The notes under the pieces are model-generated. The model was not told the origin of the DNA. It did no database searches and was given only the letters and a program-made list of their open reading frames with translations. From contig JBAOKB010000144.1 in assembly GCA_037044905.1 (NCBI GenBank), forward strand, positions 1 to 64,000: DNA of 64,000 nt. The letters run 5' to 3'. The position numbers and the translations under genes were made by a program. Within the stretch, counting starts at the first letter, position 1, and the number at the start of each line of letters is the position of its first letter. The DNA is from Hortaea werneckii. Its lineage: Eukaryota > Ascomycota > Dothideomycetes > Mycosphaerellales > Teratosphaeriaceae. Of the stretch, positions 53,319 through 64,000 are shown piece by piece.

Positions 53319-53826
53319 ATGTGCCAGATCTGCAGCATCAAGCAGATCGCCACCCAAGACCGCTGGCCAAAACCCTTGGAATCAGCAGTCCAAGAGTATG
53401 AAATCACGCCCGACCCCCCCTACACCGCAACAAAAGACTCGGGAATACTAATACGTAAATACTATTAGCATCAACTTCCTCATCCAAACAATCCACACAG
53501 ACTACGAAGCCAACAAATCGCAATGCGCGACCAAAGAAACCATCCCCAAAGACCTCCTCGAGAACCTCCGTTTACTCTCCCTAGCGCTGGAGCAACTCGA
53601 TCACGATAGGGAGGAATGGTGGTACTCGCCCGAGAAGAAAGAGCAGAGACGACGACTGGAAGGGGAGGGGCAGGATCGGAAGTTGACCGAGCTGCAGAAG
53701 ATCAATAATGCGGCGACGGCGATGGTGGAGGGGATGCAGGCGAAGCTGGGCGGGTTCGTGAAGTGGAGTTTGGGGATGAATGGGGGGATTTGGGAGCTTG
53801 AGGAATCGGGGAAAGTGCAGGGATGA
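53319..53826 (+). CDS. Small two-exon protein, 144 aa, function unknown
   Basis: Exon 1 (53319-53395) starts MCQICSIKQIATQDRW. The intron 53396-53468 has GTATGA, a TACTAAT branch site and CTATTAG. Exon 2 (53469-53826) reads in frame through INFLIQTIHTDYEANKSQC, LLENLRLLSLALEQLDHD and EEWWYSPEKKEQRRRL to LEESGKVQG and a stop. Exon 2 has no early Met, so a simple start-to-stop frame search would miss the gene. The translated part is rich in Leu, Glu, Lys and Arg with heptad-like spacing, which suggests helices or a coiled coil. I do not recognise a family. The start codon is uncertain; the open exon 2 and the good splice signals support the rest. Confidence 0.62.
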
Positions 53827-56129
53827 TGGTCTTGGGAGTTGATGAAAGAGGTTGGGGTTGAAGCAGAGAAGAGATGGGGGGTGGGGAGGGTATATTTTTG
53901 AGGGGTTAAGAATGGTATGATAGGGTAGCAAGATGTGATAGGTCATTGGCGAATAGATGAAACTGGCTACATCGACGAGGAGATCGAGTGGAGAACGGGA
54001 TACGACGTCAGCAAGAGTCAAAGCACAGGATTATAGCGTCGGGATTTCGATTTGAGATCATCCCGTAGACCAGATAGGGGTGCTGTAGACTTCCCAATGA
54101 GGACAAAGCTTTCGCCACAGATAAGGCGCATGCACTCCCATCACCGCGCCCACCCCACTCATCACAACGGTAGGAGAGAGAGAGAGGATCTTGACCCTGC
54201 ACCCAGGTTCGCCGGGAAGGCAGTTGCATGGCAACGATTGCAAGTGTTGGCTGATACAAGCCCCAGCTACGCTATCGTTCGTATCTTGCTGCATGGCGGG
54301 CGGGAAGCCCCATTCGCTTGGGAATGCGAAGCTGCGTATGCGGAAAGGAAGATCGCCGGGCCAACGCAGCGCAGCAAGATGATTCCGAAGATCCTTTCAA
54401 GAACGACAGTAACAATTGCAAGGATGGTAAGGCGATTGGATCCAAGTGCATGGCAGTGGCGCTTTGCTGAGCAAAGCAATGGGTGAGGTTGGTGCCGGAA
54501 AAAGAGAGAAGGTGCGAAGAAGGCATCTACAAGCAGCCCATTGACAGCGTTGTCCTTTGCGCTGGCAGAAAGTCTGCATAGGGATCTGTCGATCCTGATT
54601 TCCCAAGCGCTTCCGTATGGTACAGTAGCGTGCGTTTTGCTCGGGACTCTTTGCTTTGCAGGAGCTAGCTAGAGTTACAGTAGTACTGTAGGAAAGGGCT
54701 AGATACCCAGAGCGACACGCATCAGGACCCAGAGGGCATACGTGCTACACCCTTAATTGGAACGATATACCTGCGGGGGAAGTTCTACGGCATTCGAACG
54801 TCCGACACGTGCTTCTCATGCATGTGCGTTGGTGGTAGTGGTGGCTCAAATCGTTTTCTCTCGTGCATCAGTAGTACCCAGCACAGCGGGAATTTTTGAC
54901 ATGCGTCCACTTCCCGCATAATACCCGCTGCCTGCCGTACAATGGTGATCCTCGCAATCACTGCATCGTTGGGTTCCAGGCAACTTACAGAATTTGGCGA
55001 GGTAAGCTTTATTGCACTCCATTGTGGATAGGTAGATGTGGACGGCGCAAGAATTGCAGTGGGGTAAAATGAGGATCGCCTTCGGAGGTTAATGAATTAT
55101 AGGTCGTTCTATAGGTCTTCCCTTCCACGCGTTAAGCGAAAACCCCTCCCCCATCGAAAAAAATCGAAACCGGTACGTTCTGGAATCCTACCATAAGCCT
55201 GGGTAGCTCTCGCAGGAAGAATCAGACCCTGGAGCGCAACGTGCATGAAGCTAGGTAATGGATTTCGCTAACGCGCATGGCCAGCGCAGCCTTGCCCGCG
55301 GCAGTGGTGATGGCTGTGCTAGAAAACCGGAGAAGCCCATTACTGTTGCAGGAATGTCACCAGCGAAGCATCCTTGCGCAAGGTCACCAGAATTGGCTTG
55401 ATTGACATGTGGGCTTGCGATATTTTCCTGGGAATTCTCTCCAATCGCAGCATTAATGCTATGATCCCAGGCCTTAATTGCTTTTAGCGTCGGCTCCAGT
55501 CAGCGACCCGTAAGTGGGCCGCACAATCCCACTGCTGCAGGTGCCAAAGTCAGAAAGTGGAATGACGAGCCGACGTCTCGAGCAAGATGCACAAGGAAGT
55601 TGTGCTGATACATGCCAATAACGAGCATTTCATTCTGGTTCAGGATCATCTTTGATCGGGAGATGAAGCGAATTGGATAAGAAGCGCGAGATCAAAGTGC
55701 CGATTGGAAGTAGCATCAACCTGTGCAGTATCTCCTGCACAACGCTATGGTAACATCGCCTGCCCCAGTTCGCTGAGATGGACCCGAACTGTATTGGCTC
55801 GGCCGGAGCCCGTTGATCGGTTTCCCAGCTGACCGGCGCACCGCATCGCATAGCATGCCGAGCACGTTTCACCTGTGGTCGAAAAGCAGCGGTGCCAGTC
55901 TAAGTTTTCGAGACCACATTGCGTTGTAGTCGGTAAGGCTCGGATGACGCGCGAAGCACTATGCGGAAAGCAAGACTCCTCCTCTGACCAAGTTCGCACA
56001 GCGCACCGCACGAAGAGAGCGCTTCGTTGCCGAACGAATTGTATCTGGCAGTCGAGTCTGCCGTGTAACAGAACGCATGCACGTGCAGTGTGACAGGTCC
56101 CTTGTCCAAGTCACTGCCACTACGAGAGA
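53827..56129. other. Long intergenic region, no supported gene
   Basis: About 2.3 kb between two plus-strand genes. A 144-codon frame at 54052-54486 and others at 55.6-56.0 kb show no domain, hydrophobic core or splice partner. No RIP signature, repeat or RNA gene was recognised. Confidence 0.5.
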
Positions 56130-57408
56130 ATGCCGAGCAGCGGTTCGGTACCACAGCCACGGGACGACTCGACGGTAGCATACAATAACCGCGTATACTC
56201 TCGTTTTGCTCTCCAGAACAGGGTCTATTGCGTTCCAGTCGATGAGGTGAGTCAGAGTGTTGTCATGGTTGCTGAATAGAGGTCCATCGTCGTCGTCGCT
56301 GACCAGACAATCAGCCAGAAGAAGAGCGCCTTGACGAGTTGAATGACATCGTGCAGGAAGTGCTCGATGATCGAATTGTCCTCGTTCCAGACTGGCCTGC
56401 CGACGAGGATGATGATCTCCAAGTGCTGGAATGCGGCGTTGGGAAAGGAGCATGGATTGACAGTCTGTTAGAAGAGCAAGAGAATTGCGTGGTCAGTCGC
56501 CGCTTTCCAACCACATTGCAAGTCTGGGCGGAGCACGATGGCATGGGAGAGCGCTCAGGCTGACTTTAAGATAAGGTAACAGGCGTCGACATTTACTTCG
56601 GCCAAGGGGTTGAGGAGGACGAAGAGGACGAAGGTGACGACACAGGAATACAAGAATACATCCGGTATAGATGGAACATGAATGCGCCCTTCGCGGAGGA
56701 TCGTCGTCGTGAAGAGGCCCTACGCCCTGAGTCCTTCGACCTGATCAATAGCAGGTTCCTTGGTGACGGCATCAACGGATCGAGATGGCCAGGGTACATC
56801 AACGACCTTAGAAAACTGTTAAGGCCAGACACAGGTTGGTTACAAATGGTGGAGCTTGAGTTCTTCTTCCAGTCTGATAGTGGCATGCTGCGATATGATG
56901 AGAGTGAGCCCTTGTATCTGTGGCAGCAATGGTATACGAGTGAGCTTCGAAGGCTAGGCAAAGATCCGCAGGTCGGACGGCGCCTGAGAGCTCTCATGGT
57001 AGATGCAGGCTTCCGCGACGTTCGATACTCTCCTTTGCGATTGCAGATTGGGCGTTGGAATCAAAGTAAGCCCAGTCAACAATGCCAATGAGACTTGGAA
57101 AGCAGTAGGGAGGCGGCTAACCCAAAACTATAGCTTCCGCCTCGCTTGGTGCCACGATCATGCGCAACGTAGTACAGCACATCGAATCTGTCTCGCTATG
57201 GCCCTTTACGGGGGCACCGGCGCCGGGAAGAATGACGATAGCACAGTACCAGGCCATGCTGGCTGGAGCTCGAAATCAGCTGCGCGATGAGCGTCTGAAG
57301 CTGTACTACACGCTGTATGACCTTTCGCATCCCGTTGCATTTGATTGCAGCCACTGACCATCTCTTAGACATGTTGCTGTAGGGCGACGTCCGCCACGAC
57401 GAAGGTAG
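56130..57408 (+). CDS. LaeA-like SAM-dependent methyltransferase (5 exons)
   Basis: Exons 56130-56246, 56315-56491, 56576-57065, 57134-57314 and 57369-57408 join in frame to 334 aa, the usual length. Exon 1 has the family's front block (YNNRVYSRFALQNRVYCVPVDE). SAM motif I is VLECGVGKG (76-84), followed after an intron by VTGVDIYFGQ. FDLINSRFLGDGINGSRW and LRKLLRPDTGWLQMVELE form the central sheet. The fourth junction restores IGRWNQTSASLGATIM, and the last exon gives HVAVGRRPP, the typical end (compare VVYGRKP). Members are often located in or near secondary metabolite clusters and regulators such as LaeA belong to the wider family, but the substrate here is unknown. It is the last gene before the RIP-mutated retrotransposon. 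Confidence 0.87.
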
Positions 57409-58784
57409 CGACGGGACGAGCTGTCGGTTGAGTGTTGCTGTGTTGTCTGATGCCATCTTCGGTTTCCCATTAGGTGCTCACAGACTGCGTTGGGCCGCAA
57501 TCCCCAATCGATTGACCAGCTTCTCCGTTGGATAGCTTACTTATTGGTATGAGCGGCCTGGTCATGGTCAGGTTGCGAAGTGCTCTTCAGCGGTGACGGA
57601 TTTGTGCTCGCTGTGACATTCGACACTGCACGGGAGGACTGCAACCTTGGAAGGCTCGTTTGGTCGTGTGGTATCCATGAAATGAGACGATCGCCTTCCC
57701 TATTTTGTCTACCTGTTTCACTCGTCCTACGAATCGCTCCAGTAAACACAAGATTGTCAAATGTCGGCGGCGCGTTGTTGGAAGTGCGCGCGGTGTTTTA
57801 GAACCGAGCGTTCCTGGCAGTCATAATTTTGTGGGCCGACCATATTGTTCAGGTGGCGGCTATTAAACCATTATGACTTCCATTCACCATCGGCGTGGTC
57901 AGAACAGCATTGATGGCCTGAGAAGAAAATAGGGGAGGTCATACTATGTGTGAATGAGGGAAAGGAAAAAGGTGAAGCAAGAATAGCCTTCGCGGCGCGG
58001 ACCAGGTAGTCTGAATAAGTGTCCAGACGCGTACCCGACAGATTGGTAGCGATGATGAGAATTGTTGGTACGGAGCGCGGGTGGTATAAAGCTTATCATG
58101 CAATCTTCTAGCACCCTCTCAGTAAGTCTCACCCACCGTGTTTCGGAGAATAGGCTGTATATCTTGTCTTTCACGACAGTGGCGACATGAGGTGAATGCA
58201 GATTCCAGATCTGGCTTGCACTTCAGATGGTGAAATATTTGGGGCACCAGAGCGCAGAGCGAGGAGCGAGATCGAGCTTAATGTTCGTCTCAAACCACAA
58301 CGCTTTCAGGTCTCAAGCTGCATATCACTATATTATGAATCCCAAGCATGCACCATTGTACGATTCAGTACATTAGGTGCAATATATGCAGGATTCTTGT
58401 TCGATCCAAGTCAATCGTGAAAGGGAGAGGGCATGGCGTATGAGACCGCCCATCAGCTTCGATACAGAAGACGGCCCACACAACTCGGTCGCCCGCCTTT
58501 CTATACCCAGTTGCCTTCCTACCTAGATGCCGTAGAAGTGTGCCCTAGTCAACCTTCTCACTTTGCCGTGCGAGCCATCCAAGTAGACGGCTCACGCCTT
58601 GTGGGAGTCGTCCTCTTATCACGTCCCGTTCACACGCCGCGCAAGCGGCAGGAGCAAGACTACATCGCTAGCCTTGCAGTTGTTTCTGAGCCACCTGATG
58701 AATAATGCTGATGGTGATGATGACGATGATGATGATGGCGTGCACGTACAAACGCGAGGTTAGTGTTGTTGAAGTTATGAACCG
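57409..58784. other. Intergenic up to the retrotransposon, with a GAT microsatellite
   Basis: About 1.4 kb. A GAT/GAC triplet run lies at 58707-58738. A 90-codon frame at 58433-58705 has no recognised domain or partner exon. No other feature. Confidence 0.5.
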
Positions 58785-58934
58785 TGTGTATTGTATGTCT
58801 ATCTACCGAGCTAAAAACTATGTACAAATACTTACTAGCGCTCCGAGGTCGGCTAGACCCGTAGTAGATTACCGATAAGGTAGATTACCGTCTTACAATA
58901 CTCCTACTTAGCCGTAATCGGAGGCTTATAAACA
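58785..58934 (-). repeat. Possible short LTR at the 3' end of the copia element
   Basis: On the minus strand the stretch begins TGTTTATAAG and ends ATACAATACACA, so it has the TG...CA ends of an LTR. It lies about 70 bp after the stop codon of the pol-like frame. The partner LTR would be beyond the right edge of the window, so this cannot be confirmed here. Confidence 0.35.
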
Positions 58935-61900
58935 ACCTAACTTACGTACCCTCGTTAAAAACCCTTCGGTTTATAAGGAAAAGAGTAATACGTAAAGGTT
59001 AGACATTAGCTCGGTTCCTTACGCTTTAAGCTACGGACTCGGTCTCTCTTAAGGGGACCTATACCTATTAACCTTAAGTAGCGTTCGAAGGCTTCGAATA
59101 GTAGCGATTTAGTAAATATATCGGCAATTTAGAAGTAACTTAGAATGTGCCGTAGATCAATAATATTGTCGTTTACTAGATCCCTAGTATAATAAAATTA
59201 TACTCGAATATACTTCGTGTAGTTATATATCTCTAGGTTCCTCGCAATTTTAATAGCGGATTAATTGTCTACTATAATTAGTACGGGCTTGTCTCTATAG
59301 TATAACCTAAAGAACTTAAACATATTACGGAGCTATTCTACCTCTCTCCTAGTATAGTATAGGGTAGTATATTTAGATTTAGTAGTCGATAGTACTATAG
59401 TTAGTTGCTTCTTATACTACTATAAGATTACTACTCCCCTATAAAGGAAGATATAGCCCCTAACTAACTTACTATCTAAGCGATTACTAATATACTCTAC
59501 GTCGGTATACCTAATTAGTTTGTTAGTACTATTAAATTCGAGTCTAGTATCGAGTATTCTATTAATATATTTTATTATCCGCTTAATCTTCGTCTAGTAA
59601 GTAATTAATAGTCTAGCATAGAATCGACTAGCTATTAATATAGAGAATACGAGGTCTAGACGAGTACTTAGTATCCTATATATTAAGGATCTAACCTATA
59701 CTTAATATTTAGTCGTCTCCTTACTCGTAGAGGTCTCGCTATCTAGTATAGGCTCCTACTTAGTTAATATATCTATAGGTATTATAGTTAGATTTAATAA
59801 TGCTTAGCTAAATTTTTCGAGTATACCCTTCTAATAGGCTTGCTAACTTAGTCGTATCTAGCCCTTATCTCGACTAATAGAGACTCTAAGGAAATACTAA
59901 TATTTACCTATATCCTTTATCGAGAATCGACGAGAGAGTTCCTACTTTACTATAACTATTTAGTTTAGGTCTAGTCTAGTAACTAGTAGGTTGTCTATAT
60001 AGGCGAGTAGGTATACATTAGTCCCTATTTGCTTAAATACTACGTAGTTAAAAGGGTAGACTTCGAAGCTTATCTCCCTAAGGGTATTCGTTAAAGTCTA
60101 GTACTAAATTTGTAGCGCTTACTTAAGCCTATAGAGCGCTTTATTTAACCTATAGTACCTATTTAGTTCTTGGAATCTAGATAGTAATATAATATATACC
60201 TCTTCTTAAATGTCGCTATATAGGAAGGTAGTCTTTATGTCTATTTAATAGATAAGCTACTAATATCGAGAGGCTAAAGTAAAGAGGATTCGGTAGCTTA
60301 TAGGTTTTACTATAGTAGTAAAGGTCTCGCTATAATTAATCCCCTCTCTCTATTTATAGCTATAAACTACCTATTGTGCCTTAAAGCGTTTAATCTTACT
60401 ATAAGAGTTACGCTTTAGTATAAAGACCTATTGCCCTAATAGGATAGGTTTGCCTAGGTTCTCGAATAAGACAATAGACTACGTTTAGTTCTTATTTAGT
60501 AAGTTAATTTTACTTTTAATAGCCTACTCCTACTAGATATAAAAAGGGTTTAATTAATTAATAGCCTCCTAATAGCTTAAAGGTATAATTAGATCTTCTT
60601 CGATAAGTATTACGTTCGGGGCCTTATTAGTTGGTTCTCTAGTTATAGCTTTACCGCCCTTACTTAGATCGAGAGTAGTAAAGGCTAGAATTTCTTCTTC
60701 TTTGTCCTCTATAGTTATATAAAGGGAGTAAAACTTTAATAGAAAGATATCGACCTCTAGTACTAGCTCGTAATAATCTAGGATTAGTAAACTATTAGCG
60801 AGCTCGACTCTATTACGAAGATTAAAGTATACTACTCCTTATACTACCTCTAGTAATCCGGTCTAGCTAAAATTGTAGTAGCCTCCTAGGGCTAGTAGGA
60901 CTTCTTTAGGTACCTAATCTACATTCTTATTTAAGTTATACTCGGGGTACTAAATAGTAGCTAGTAGACTCTTCTCGCTAAGTCGTATATCTTTATTAAA
61001 TAGAACTTCCTTTATACGCTCGAGCTTCTTAGATAGAGGATCCTAGAGCTAGTAGAGGTTATGTCCTTTAAAACTAACTAGAATTCGAAGGTAAGCCTAC
61101 TTATTATACTTCTTTAGAAACTTGCCCTTAGGTATTAATTTGTAGGCCCTATAGCCGACTCGTTAAATAAAGTCGACCTCTAGCAGGTTCCCGTACTAGG
61201 CCTTATATAGCGTCTTATAACTAGCTAGTATAGTAGTTAGTCGTTAGTTCGCTAAGAAAACAGTAGCTTTAAGCAATTTAGGCTATAAGATTATATTAAG
61301 GGCCCTATTAATTCGAAAGTAGCGAATCTCGTTCTAGAGGGTCTAGTAAGCGCGCTTAGATATAGCGTTTTAATTAGGTTAGTAAGGTATAGTTACTAGT
61401 AGTACTATCCTAGAGGTACGTACTACTATAGCTACTACTCCCTTAAACTCGCCTCCCCTATTAGCTTAAATTGTTTAAATTTCTAGCTAGAACTAGGTAC
61501 GTATCCGTGTCCGAAAGTTATTAATAGCGGTATATATATCCTTCGCTAATTTAGACTTTAATATGTAGGTCTATTTTATACGTATAAAGTTATTAACGAT
61601 AATAAGGTAGTAGATCTCGCTAGTTAGTAACTATAGAAGCGGTCCTCTAAAGTCTATATATACTATTCCTAGCTATTTAGTCTATTAGATTAGAGTTAAT
61701 TATCTAAACTACCTAGTTAATTTGCCGAGTTTATAGGTATAATAGGTAAATTCCTCGTTAAGGAACTTAGTACTAATTAATTAAAGGAGCTTCTAGAGAT
61801 TACTAATGTTTAAATAACCGAGGCGCTAATACTAGCGAGAGAGAGGAATTAGAGGCGTTAAGTTTTAGCTAAAGTAAGCGTAAAGGTCTCTTCTATTAGA

Positions 61901-64000
61901 GATACCCCCTACGTAGCTATCGATATTCTAACTCGCGTAGTACAAATATACTAGAGAGAGACTAAGTACCTATAGAGATCTAATACGTTTTCCGTAAGCA
62001 AGTACTATTCTATCTAGCTTTAAGAATAGGCATTAATTCCTTGTAATAACTACTAAAAGATCTCTAGTAGTTATCTAATTAGTTAATAGGAGGTTAACGC
62101 CTATCTATAGCACCTAGAGGACCTTATAAAGGAGAATTTAATAAGGCCTTCTAGTAAGGTCTAGTATAACTAGTCTTATAGTGCCGGATCTATTTACTAT
62201 ATATCTAGTGCTATAACTAGTTATTCGAATAGGATAGTTAAGTTCCTAGAAGTCTTTAAATAAAGCTTAATTAGCGTAGATATATATCTCTATTCTAGAG
62301 TTAATTACCTAGTCGAGGATTCTAAGCTTAGATACCTTTCGATCTAACTCTATCGTTTACAGCGTAACTATAAAGCTATATACCTCGGTAGAGACAAAGT
62401 TTAATTAAGTATTACCCTTATATTAGTCTAGCGTAAGGTACTTAATGTCTAGTTAGGCTATAAGTGCGCGCTTAGGTTCCTAGTTTAATCTAGTTGCTAA
62501 GTTTTATACCTTTCGTTTACCTATTACTAGTCCTCGACTTTAACTTAGCCTTAAGTATAGGTTCTAGACGTAGTAGCGACTATTCGGATATAGTAGTTAA
62601 GTATTTAGGTAAAGAGCGCATCGATCTAGCATAGTAGCGAATAAATTTAAGTAGCTACCCTTAGCTAAGTAGGAGCGAGAGTATTTAGTAGCTATCTAGC
62701 TCTTACTATTTTTAATTAAGGTCTATCGATTATACGCTCTCTACTCTAGTTTGTCGAAGCCTATATTCTATCCCTCGCTAAAGCCGGCGATCTTTTAGAA
62801 CTAGCTTATAGCTATCTAGTCTATAAACTAGGTCCCTAAAGTATATAAGAATAGGAGGCTTTTCTATATCTTATTTAGAACTAAGTCGCTACGTAGCTAG
62901 TTAAAATCCTTAAAACGTTTAAAGAACTCCTAAACAAATCCTATATAGCTTTTAGCTTAGTTAAATAAATAGTTAATAAGGAAAGAGAACTTTAAGATTC
63001 TAATATCGACTCTAGTTGCTATACATTCCTTATCTAAGATATTAATTGCCTCTTAGACTATAGTCGCCTTATCTAGTTTTACTACTATATATCGTTCGCA
63101 ACTAGCTTTAATTAATCTAAATAGGATTTTATCTTGCTTCTCTATTTAAGCTATAAGCTTTATAAACTTATTATAAATATAGTCTAGTTTACTCCTAGTA
63201 AGTATTAGTAGGCGGGTTTCTCTAGTAAAATTACGTAGGAGCCCTATCCGTTAAGTAGTAGTTTAGTATTAGTTATACTAGAGAGTCTAGTTTAATAGGC
63301 CGGAGAGCTTAACTATAGAGTTAAATAGGCGTCTATCTACTCGTATATTTTACTAGGCTAGGAAGAATTCGATTAAGTTGCGCGTAATTCGATTTAATTA
63401 TACTAGTTAATTAAGGGAGTTACTAGCGTTTAGAGTAGCTAGACGCTAGCTTCGTCGGGTTAATATACTACTTATAGGTGTCTAATTAAGGTTATTATAT
63501 GTTAAGAGTTCTAAATAAAATTAAGCTAGATCTTTAGCTAAGTTTGCCTTAGCTTAAGGCGCTTTTATAAAGGAGTTCCCCTCTTAGTAAACGTAGTTAG
63601 ATTTTTTCGGGAGTGTAGACCTTTAAGTACTAATTTAACTATCGTTGTTATTACTACTCTTACCTTACTCCCCTTCGTATATAAAATATTTAGGTTCTTA
63701 GTAACCTAGTAGATCTATATTCTCTAGGGATAAGAATATGCCCTAGGGGACTATAGAGCTACTTATACTGTTTTAAGAGCGTTAAGTATTTTCTTTAGCC
63801 TCTAGTTAAGCCTTCTTCTCTTATTTTCGGTATCGTTTACTATCGCGTTTCTACTTCTTAACCTTCTTGGGGTTCTTATTATAGTAGGCTTAACTAGAGT
63901 CGCGCTTTGCTTACTTATGTTACTCTTTATCGTATATTAAGGTATCGGTTATTGTTTAGGTAAAGAGTATAAAGGATTAATTAAGTTAAGTAGTAGATTA
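58935..64000 (-). mobile_element. RIP-mutated Ty1/copia retrotransposon, 3' part, continuing beyond the window
   Basis: Reading the minus strand from right to left gives decayed copia polyprotein pieces. A protease-like stretch lies near 62.2-62.3 kb (ALFKDF, ELNYPI). A pre-integrase block at 61801-61841 reads RLGYLNISNL with two stop codons just before it. The reverse transcriptase active site at 59983-60016 reads VYLLAYIDNLLVT, where active elements have YVDD, so one catalytic Asp codon is now Asn. The RNase H end at 59105-59128 reads IADIFTKSL, directly preceded by TTC TAA (probably once TTC CAA). The frame ends at 59006 after RKEPS. CpA/TpG is strongly depleted while CpG is still common. 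The element is inactive; gag lies from about 62.4 kb rightwards, not further resolved, and the 5' LTR is outside the window. Confidence 0.9.

Noticed and set aside
54052..54486. 144-codon frame in the intergenic region before the methyltransferase
   Set aside because: Composition is rich in Arg/Ala/His without any hydrophobic core or motif, and frames of similar length lie antisense to it.
58433..58705. 90-codon frame next to the retrotransposon
   Set aside because: No domain, no partner exon and no conserved pattern; it ends at a microsatellite.

Overview
The window is the end of a chromosome from a filamentous ascomycete (Pezizomycotina), most likely a Dothideomycete. Evidence: an array of CCCTAA telomere repeats at the left edge, a telomere-linked RecQ helicase gene, AT-rich DNA depleted of CpA/TpG as left by repeat-induced point mutation (RIP), short fungal introns (about 46-84 nt) with CTAAC/CTGAC-type branch sites, and typical fungal gene families (HET, LaeA-like methyltransferase, Sch9, Ada2, Erg28). 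The class assignment is inference. All splice models were made by eye and checked for continuous reading frame.

Layout. Positions 1-45 are not genomic: they match an Oxford Nanopore native-barcode adapter, so the assembly runs off the physical chromosome end. The telomere (44-170) is followed by a 38-bp direct repeat pair and an intact 1,677-aa telomere-linked helicase gene reading towards the telomere (453-5486). From about 6.05 to 11.45 kb lies a gene-free, heavily RIP-mutated block built of repeated modules, several ending in short telomeric motifs. From 11.5 to 26 kb is an accessory-type zone: a GPI-anchored vWA protein, a polytopic membrane protein, a Cys-containing surface protein, a HET-domain protein, a LITAF-domain protein, an FAD monooxygenase (with one frameshift) and an MFS sugar-type transporter.

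From 27 to 53 kb the content is mostly core: ADA2 (SAGA coactivator), SCH9 (TOR-pathway AGC kinase), glucose-6-phosphate isomerase, a secreted chloroperoxidase-type heme-thiolate enzyme, a secreted lactonase-like beta-propeller protein, a bZIP factor, a conserved protein of unknown function, an F-box-like protein, ERG28 and the very-long-chain 3-ketoacyl-CoA reductase (divergent pair with a 385-bp shared promoter) and an RBR-type E3 ubiquitin ligase. A small two-exon gene (53.3 kb) and a five-exon LaeA-like methyltransferase (56.1 kb) follow.

From about 58.8 kb to the right edge lies a RIP-mutated Ty1/copia retrotransposon on the minus strand, running out of the window. The gene island of 12-58 kb is thus bounded on both sides by RIP-inactivated repeats. 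The two RIP blocks differ: the subtelomeric one has lost almost all CpG, whereas the copia copy keeps many. The best leads are the helicase with its recombinase-like middle region, the RIP/telomere modules, and the sequencing-artefact evidence that also explains a frameshift in the monooxygenase.
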